From Adenophora triphylla var. japonica (Eukaryota; Streptophyta; Magnoliopsida; Asterales; Campanulaceae): DNA of 64,000 nucleotides. A program made the position numbers and the translations under genes. Under the pieces are notes generated by a model that was not told where the DNA came from, made no database searches, and worked only from the letters and a program-made list of their open reading frames with translations. The DNA is taken from assembly GCA_022495995.1 (NCBI GenBank), contig JAFEMH010002443.1:248001-312000 (forward strand). Direction: 5' to 3'. This document shows positions 57,744-64,000 of the stretch, in pieces (position 1 is the stretch's first letter; every line of letters begins with the position of its first letter).

Positions 57744-60700
57744 CGATTTAGAAATAAGCTTTATCTTTTTTTAAAAAAAAAATAAAAAAAATGATATTTG
57801 GTATATAGGTGGAAATCATTAAGCTTCCTGTACCGCTTCCTAACCCGGGGCTTGGGATAAATTATGGTCTAACAAAGCCACATACCGGTATCATTTAAAA
57901 AAAAAAAAAAAGCTTTTGTGGGTCAAACTTCCGTCCCAGCACTTGAAACCATTTATGTGCGTGTGTATTTTTCCATTTCGTGTTGTTTTGACTGTCCCGG
58001 AAAAATCAATATTTTGACTGTCGGACCCGTTTCCTTGACTGTTAAATTTTATGTGCTTATGTGTTTATTTGCTTTCAAAAAAAAAATTTCGAAAATATTT
58101 TCAAAAAAAAAATGCAAAAAAAAATCAATCAAAAAAAAAAATCATTTTCAAAATTTTTTGCATGCATCATGCTTTTAAAACACATGTGAAAAATTTTGTT
58201 TTACTCAGAAAAAGAAGATAGACTGCCGCACACTACGCGCACTTGGCCTTACACTGCACACTTGTAAGTACCCAAATTCGGATCGTCCAAATCCGTCAGA
58301 AAGTTAACCGAAATCCGTTAACTGGCCCGCTCCAGGTTAACCGGAACTCGTTAAACTCCCCGTTGTTGTGCCAACGAGACGTCCCGGGACTGCCCCGTGC
58401 ATCCCGACGTCGAACCGTACTTAACACGTGTCATCTCACGTAAAAGTATGGCTTTCCCTGAAAAACGCATTTTTCGGCACTTTCCGGGGGCATTTCGAAC
58501 ATTTTCCGGACTGTTATTTTAAAAAACGGACAAAACCGGAACCGGGAACAAACTTCCACCTCAGCTGGTGACTCAGAGGGCACGTGGCAGCCATGCCACC
58601 TCCCTCTAGTCACCCTTCAATCACAAATCAAGGCTAAAAGACCAAAATACCCCTGATTTGCAAGCCTAGTCCGGCCGGACTCCCTGTGCACTTTTCACCC
58701 GAAATTGCCAAAGAAGTCCCCAGATTTCCAAAATACCTAAAAACCCCCTGGATTCAGTCCAAGTCCGTCCGGACTCCTACTGCAATTTTCACCCTATAAA
58801 TAGAAGTTGCTGTCAAAGTCAAAAGAGAACAATTTTCACTCCCAAAATTCACTACCCCACGGCACAAGCCAGTTTTCACCCCTTCCGAGCTCCCGTTTCG
58901 TCTCGATTCGCGTGAAACCTTCGTATTTCGATCAAATACGCACCTTACTACTTCGAAACAACCTTTTGAATCACTTTTTGTGTCCCGTACACACCTCCCG
59001 AGCCAAAGGAGTCAACCCTAGCCATAGGTATAACTCCCTCTCTCTAAATCTCTCATTCCGTCTCGGTTTACGCGCCAGTCGCTACAACCGTTTCGAACGT
59101 CGTTATCGAAATGTAGACGCCTCCGTCTAACGGGGTCCGATACGTTTTAGCCCCTCGATCCTCTTCTCTTTCCGTAAGAGAAGTAATCACGGGTTAAAAC
59201 GGCGTTCCGATCCCGTTCCGTTTACTTTTATTGTCATTTACCAATTCCGGATCGATCGATCCGTCGATCGTCATTTTAATTTCTGTCATTTACAAATCCG
59301 AGCCGTTTGGCCTCGTTGACTGTCATTTACAAATCCGAGCCGTTTGGCCTCGTTGATCGTCATTTACGAATCCGGATCGTTTGATTCAGTTGATACCGCA
59401 CTTTAAATACTGTCATTTACAAAGTCCGACCCATTTGGATCGTGATAGTATTTACTTTTCAAAGTCCGAGTCGCAACCCGATTCGTTGATCGCATATCAT
59501 TTAATACGCATTTTTCCCGTAAAAATCGTTAACAATGTAATGCCCGGTTCAAAAACGGAGTTCGTCCTTCGAACTCTCTTTCAAAACGCGCGAAATGACG
59601 TTTGGCCTCCGAATGCTCATCTTTAAACTAAAAGCCGCCATTTGACACTTAAAATCATTTAAAACACATTTTTCCCGTAAAAATCGTTAAGAATGTAACG
59701 CCCGGTTCAAAAAACCGGAGTTCGACCTTCGAACTCCTTTTCAAACTCAAAATCGACGTTTGCCACGCAAATGCTCATTTCAAACTCAAAATCGACGTTT
59801 GCCACGCAAACGCTCATTTCAAACTCAAAATCGACGTTTGCCATGCAAACGCTCATTTCAAACTCAAAATCGACGTTTGCCACGCAAACGCTCATTTCAA
59901 ACTCAAAACCGACGTTTGTCATTCAAACGCTCGTCTTTTCAAACAAAGTCACCTAATCAACGTTTGTCATTCAAACCAAGATTAAGCTTGTCATTCAAGC
60001 CCCCATTTCAAAAGACACACACACACACACACACGATTTCGAGAAAGGTAGAAAGACTCGTCATGCGAGGCGTTTCGGGCGATCTCGTAATACTCTACCC
60101 GAAACGTAACTTGACCTCCGAACCTAACAATCTCTGGTACAAAAAGCTTTTTACTCATTTTTGCTGCCAATAAAAATGATCCCCGTTTTCAAAGCCTTTT
60201 CCTAAGTTTTTGCTACCAATAAAAACGACACCTTTTCACAATAGCCGTTTCTCAACGTTTGGGCTCAAAATACAAAAACCGCGTGGCGACTCCTCATTTT
60301 TCCTTCCCATGAAGCGAGGTCTCAGACACCAACCCCTCCGCGAAAGACAACCGCGCTTTCGCGTCCGCGCGAAATCCCGGGTAATTTCAACACTACGTCC
60401 TTAACCCGGGGAAATCCCAGTAGTAGCCCGTTGGCCTTATTACGCCTCTCGGTGCGAGCACGGGACTACCCAAACATCCCTTGGAGCCTCGTGTCGACCA
60501 TGCACTTGTCCGTGACACACTTTGTCCGAGACCCGGTTGGTTTTTAGTTTGGTCCGTGTCATGCCCTGTCTGTGTATACACCGTGCCAGTCAAACCTTAG
60601 TCGGCACGCCAAGTCAAAAAATTTCGGAGACCCTAATCAGTCGGAGTCATGCCGGTTTTCCGTCATGGACTTTGACCGAATCTTGACTGGCTCTTTGACT

Positions 60701-61330
60701 TCAACTTTGATTTGCACAACTTATGCACCGACTCCCGACATGACACTGAGTCATCAAGGATTAACGATTATGCCATGTCTAATTACGGCCTATCTGACGA
60801 CGGGTCAAGATCAATTATGGACAGTTATCAGTCAAATCCATGCCGACTTTCGTCGAGCTCTCGGACATGATCTTGACCTTTGACGTCAGCTTTGCCCGTA
60901 ATTTACATCGAATACGCGTTAAGACTCGATTACCCGCCAGACTTTAGGATCGTTTTTCTTTTCAGTCGGTGGGACCTGCTTGCCCTACAGAACCCTTGTT
61001 TGAGGTTACAGGTTGAGGGTCTGTAGCGTAGTGATGGGACCCACTGATCCAGGACTTAGAATAGTTTGCAAAAAAACAAGAGCAATCTTTTCCAACCGCT
61101 TAGGTTTTAATAAAATACGTTTTAAGTAAACGAGAACAAATAACTGCATGTTGCATGAGCCCTAAGCCCAAACACCTACCCGCCTTCATTCCCAAATATC
61201 TGAACCCTCGTGTCTTTCCCCCACAGCTCCTCACAAAGCTTGGTTTCGGGCACCGGGTCACCGTCTGATCAGTTGGGAAGAGTCAAGCGCATCATCAGCT
61301 TCACCCTTTGTTTCGACTCCGAGTTTCAGA
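57744..61330 (+). other. 5' leader of element V, interrupted by a solo LTR
   Basis: The leader is 57744-58262 plus 60390-61330. No ORF is supported. It has A-rich stretches at 57770-57800 and 58080-58140. AGAGCAATCTTTTCCAACC lies at about 61080-61098, as in element II. Removing the solo LTR restores ...GCACACTACGTCC.... Confidence 0.7.
58263..60389 (+). mobile_element. Solo LTR, family B, with 5-bp target duplication
   Basis: It starts TGTAAGTACCCAAATTCGG and ends GGGTAATTTCA, 2127 bp, flanked by ACACT (58258-58262 and 60390-60394). It has TATA at 58794-58803, palindromes at 58668-58681 and 58762-58775, hairpins at 60057-60069 and 60072-60105, and a PBS-like TGGCGACTCC at 60284-60293. It is the plus-strand counterpart of LTR IV. 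Confidence 0.95.
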
Positions 61331-63879
61331 ATGTCTGCATCAGCTGGTAACGATGGGGACAACATCACTCCGCCTCCCGGGACTCACCAAACAGAACAGC
61401 AATGGAATCAGTTAGCCGAACAGATGAGATTGCGACAGGAAGCACAGATGAATAGCCTTATGGAAGCTATTAAGAGCCATGGTTTGGCCGCCAGTCTCAA
61501 TCCCAATGGCACCTTCACCGTGGAAGAAGAGGAGGACCCCAACCCCACTCTTGGTCGCCCTGACTACTCCAGAATGCCACCACCAACCTCCTATGGTACT
61601 ACTACCAGAGCCCATGCTTCTCGATCTTTGGGTCAGCCAGCTCCCCAACTACAGACTACCGGATCCATGCAGCCTGACGGGACAAGCCAGTTCCCAGTTC
61701 CTCAGTGGGGACAAAATCAGTAAGGAATGTCTTCTCATGGTTGGGGGTACCTTGGAATGCCACAACAAATTGGGATCCCGCCTCAGTTTGGAATCGATCA
61801 ATCCGGACCTTCACAACAGCTAGCTCGTAGTGCCACAAAGAATATTTGGGATGCCACCACAGTTTGGTTCGGGACAACAGTCAGGAGCCCCTCCTCAGAA
61901 TGATGCTAGTTCAGCTGCTCCTAACACAGCTTCCACGAACCCATTTCTCACTCAAGGTCCAATGGGCCAGCAAGCCCCCGCCCGAATCTCATCAGAATCA
62001 CCAGGACCGCAGTATCCTCCTGGTCATACACCTTCGCCACAGCCTGGCATGCAGTTCAATAACCAGGGACAACGGCCTGCATTTAAGCCTACTTATGAGT
62101 CTCACCCCGGAAACCCAAGCTACCCAGCTACATCAGGCCTACCTCCACCCTCTTTGCCGATTGGAAATCAATAGCAAGCTGCGGGATTCTATCCCTTTGC
62201 CCAGTTTCCTACTCACACTCCCTAGGGTAATTCGGGCCAAGGGCAGGTTTTTACCTACGTCCCCGGACTGGCCATTCCATCCACCAGTCTGCCGCCACTG
62301 GTAACTCCCCTCTCCAGTTCAGTCACTGGCTTGAACGCCACGGCTCCACCACAGGACCCTCACCTGGCCTAGTTCATGGAACAACATAAGGAAATGAAAG
62401 CACAGATTGTCGAATTAACTGCTAAGAAATCTGCCTTCCGACCTACGAACCCGGACTCCATTGTTCCCCTGCCTCACAAGTTTGTAATGCCCAATCTAGA
62501 CCTGTTTGATGGGACTGCATGCCCGAAAACTCATCTGGATACATACACCTTGGCAATGAAAGCTAAGGGGTGTACGAATCAGCAGCTGGCTGACTATTTC
62601 AGCCTCTCTTTGAAATCCAGTGCTTTGAAATGGTTCTTTCGCTTAAAGCCCGAGGCCAGGGCCACGTGGGACCAGATCAGCAGTGCTTTCACCGAGAAAT
62701 ACAAAGCTAACCTGGAATGGGAAACAAACAGAGTGGACCTGCAGACAACAGTGCAGCGTCCCGATGAGAACATCGGAGATTTTTACAAGCGGTGGAATTT
62801 GAAACTTAGTGAGATGATCATTTCCCCTTCTGAGGAGGAACAGTTGGACATCTTCCAGTCATGCCTAAAACCGCATTTGAGAACTTCCCTCAGCCACTTC
62901 CCCTACGCGGACTTACGCGCAATGGTTAATTCCGGGGCTAAATTTGAAAAGGCTTACAATCAATGGCCGCTGCACCCGCCTACGTATACATGTGGCTCCT
63001 TCCTCCAACACTGCTCCTGCTCCTGCTAAGGGTAAAGAAGTGATCAATTACATAGAACAAGAATGTAATAATGCAACCTCTTTTGCTCCCAAGAAACCAG
63101 CTGAGCCCAAACCTCGGTTCATAAACCTCGAAAGCTTCGAAATGCCTCTGAATGACATCTTTAGAGGATTGGTGAAAGAAGGTTTACTGCGGCCTTTGGA
63201 GAACTTCCAACCCAGGAATCCGAATGTTCCCATGGATACTCTAAAAAAGGCAATCCAAGGTTTGATAGAGCAAGGAAAGTTGGAAGGTCCTGAGGGGCCT
63301 AACACAGTCAAAAATCCTTTTCCAAGGAACCATAACCAAGTAAACATGATCGAAGTCAGAGAACCTTCGTATGCCCAGGAAGACGTGGAAACCGATGAAG
63401 ATCTACAAATACCCACGACCAACCTTGTCGAGGATCCTGAATTCGGATTCCCTCTCAGCTTTGAGGATGATGAACAAACCAACCCTCCTTGGTCCCATGT
63501 TAGAAATTTCTTGCAAGAATATGAGGCTCGCTATTTCTCGGAGGAAGGGAAAGCTGACACCGGAGAACTGGGGCTGTTCAGATCAAATCACGAGAAGATC
63601 ATTTACACGAGGTGGCTAGATCATTCAAGAAAGATTGAACAAGAAAGCTTCAGGCGGGCGCCTGTGTTGAGGCTTATCAACAAAGAAGCCGAAGAGCACC
63701 TGGAGTTAATACACTTCTTCAAGTTGGTTCTGGGAGAAGCCGAATACGATTCCAAAGAGGAGGATTGCTTCCATATCCTACCAGGAGTCAAATACGTGCC
63801 ACCCCCTCTCACTCTTCCCCCACAGTTGCTGGGAGGAAAATCGAGTCCACTGCCGCTTCCAAAGATTGGGAGCCTATGA
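61331..63879 (+). pseudogene. Gag of element V (continues towards the window edge)
   Basis: ATG at 61331 (MSASAGNDGDNITPPPGT) is followed by a Pro/Gln-rich N-terminal third. The gag core at 62440-62960 has MPNLDLFDGTACPKTHLDTY, FSLSLKSSALKWFFRLKPEA, and ENIGDFYKRWNLKLSEMI. The C-terminal part includes MPLNDIFRGLVKEGLLRPLE and MDTLKKAIQGLIEQGKLE. The short Cys/His block usual between these two segments (K-Y-C-x-x-H type) is absent. 63400-63879 has an acidic stretch and then HLELIHFFKLVLGEAEYDSK, which I do not recognise. Breaks: TAA at 61721, a frameshift before 61830, TAG codons at about 62172, 62223 and 62370, and a frameshift near 63000. It is the best preserved gag in the window. Confidence 0.85.
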
Positions 63880-64000
63880 CAACTTCTGCGGTTGCACGCA
63901 CCCATCCTCACCTAATAGATTTGATCGGCGTTCTCTCCTGGCCGAAGTTCAAATGGTATAGGAGGATGATTCCGATGACAGTGATGACGATGATAACGAC
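63880..64000 (+). other. Element V downstream of the last gag stop
   Basis: Too short to assign. It ends in an Asp-rich reading of GATGATGACGATGATAACGAC type at the window edge, so gag-pol probably continues after another frameshift. Confidence 0.4.

Overview
This window is plant nuclear heterochromatin, very probably from a eudicot and perhaps an asterid. It is made almost entirely of nested LTR retrotransposons of the Ty3/gypsy superfamily. I find no cellular single-copy gene, no rRNA, no tRNA gene and no prokaryotic signal. The evidence is the LTRs (TGTAAGTACCC..., TGTAACGACCC...), the primer-binding and polypurine sites, reverse transcriptase YVDD motifs, Tat/Ogre-type double RNase H arrangements, integrases, 5-bp target duplications and spliceosomal intron borders. 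All coding regions are broken by stops and many 1-2 nt indels. Part of this is probably consensus error, because LTR pairs of one element also differ mainly by small indels.

Layout, left to right. 1-453: tail of an outside Tat-like element. 454-29960: element I, minus strand, Tat-type. Its 3' LTR is 454-2603 and its truncated 5' LTR is 28107-29960. Inside it are pol (INT 9566, second RNase H, RT, protease near 14.4 kb) and a gag/protease segment at 25.9-28.1 kb. It is interrupted at 17074-25670 by a Del/Tekay-like element with two similar LTRs and a ruined interior. 29961-48583: element II, plus strand, Tat-type, with both LTRs, PBS, degraded gag, protease, RT, RNase H, second RNase H and INT. 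48584-51400: leader, PBS and 5' LTR of element IV, minus strand. 51401-55954: a plant transposon-protein ORF split by a clean 3.2-kb solo LTR (52491-55698). 55955-64000: element V, plus strand, with 5' LTR, PBS, a leader interrupted by a solo LTR (58263-60389), and a fairly well preserved gag running to the window edge.

The most interesting architecture is shared by elements I and II. Downstream of integrase, on the strand opposite to pol, each carries two extra genes in tandem: a plant mobile domain (PMD) gene with a first intron, then a second gene resembling the DUF7745 family. Each element has its own short perfect or near-perfect palindrome (AGTCCGGCCGGACT in I, GGTCCGTACGGACC in II). 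That palindrome occurs just upstream of the TATA-like box in the LTR, in the PMD promoter and in the DUF7745-like promoter. I infer a family-specific cis-signal that co-regulates the sense genome and the two antisense genes, possibly read by one of the antisense products. Unrelated LTRs in the window carry other palindromes, often in pairs about 20-23 or 30-32 bp apart.

Both extra-gene cassettes are followed by hypervariable tandem repeats and are bracketed by copies of a pol-3' motif. The Tat LTRs also share a U5 module with two hairpins whose stems change in a compensatory way, and a second PBS-like GTGGCGACTC.
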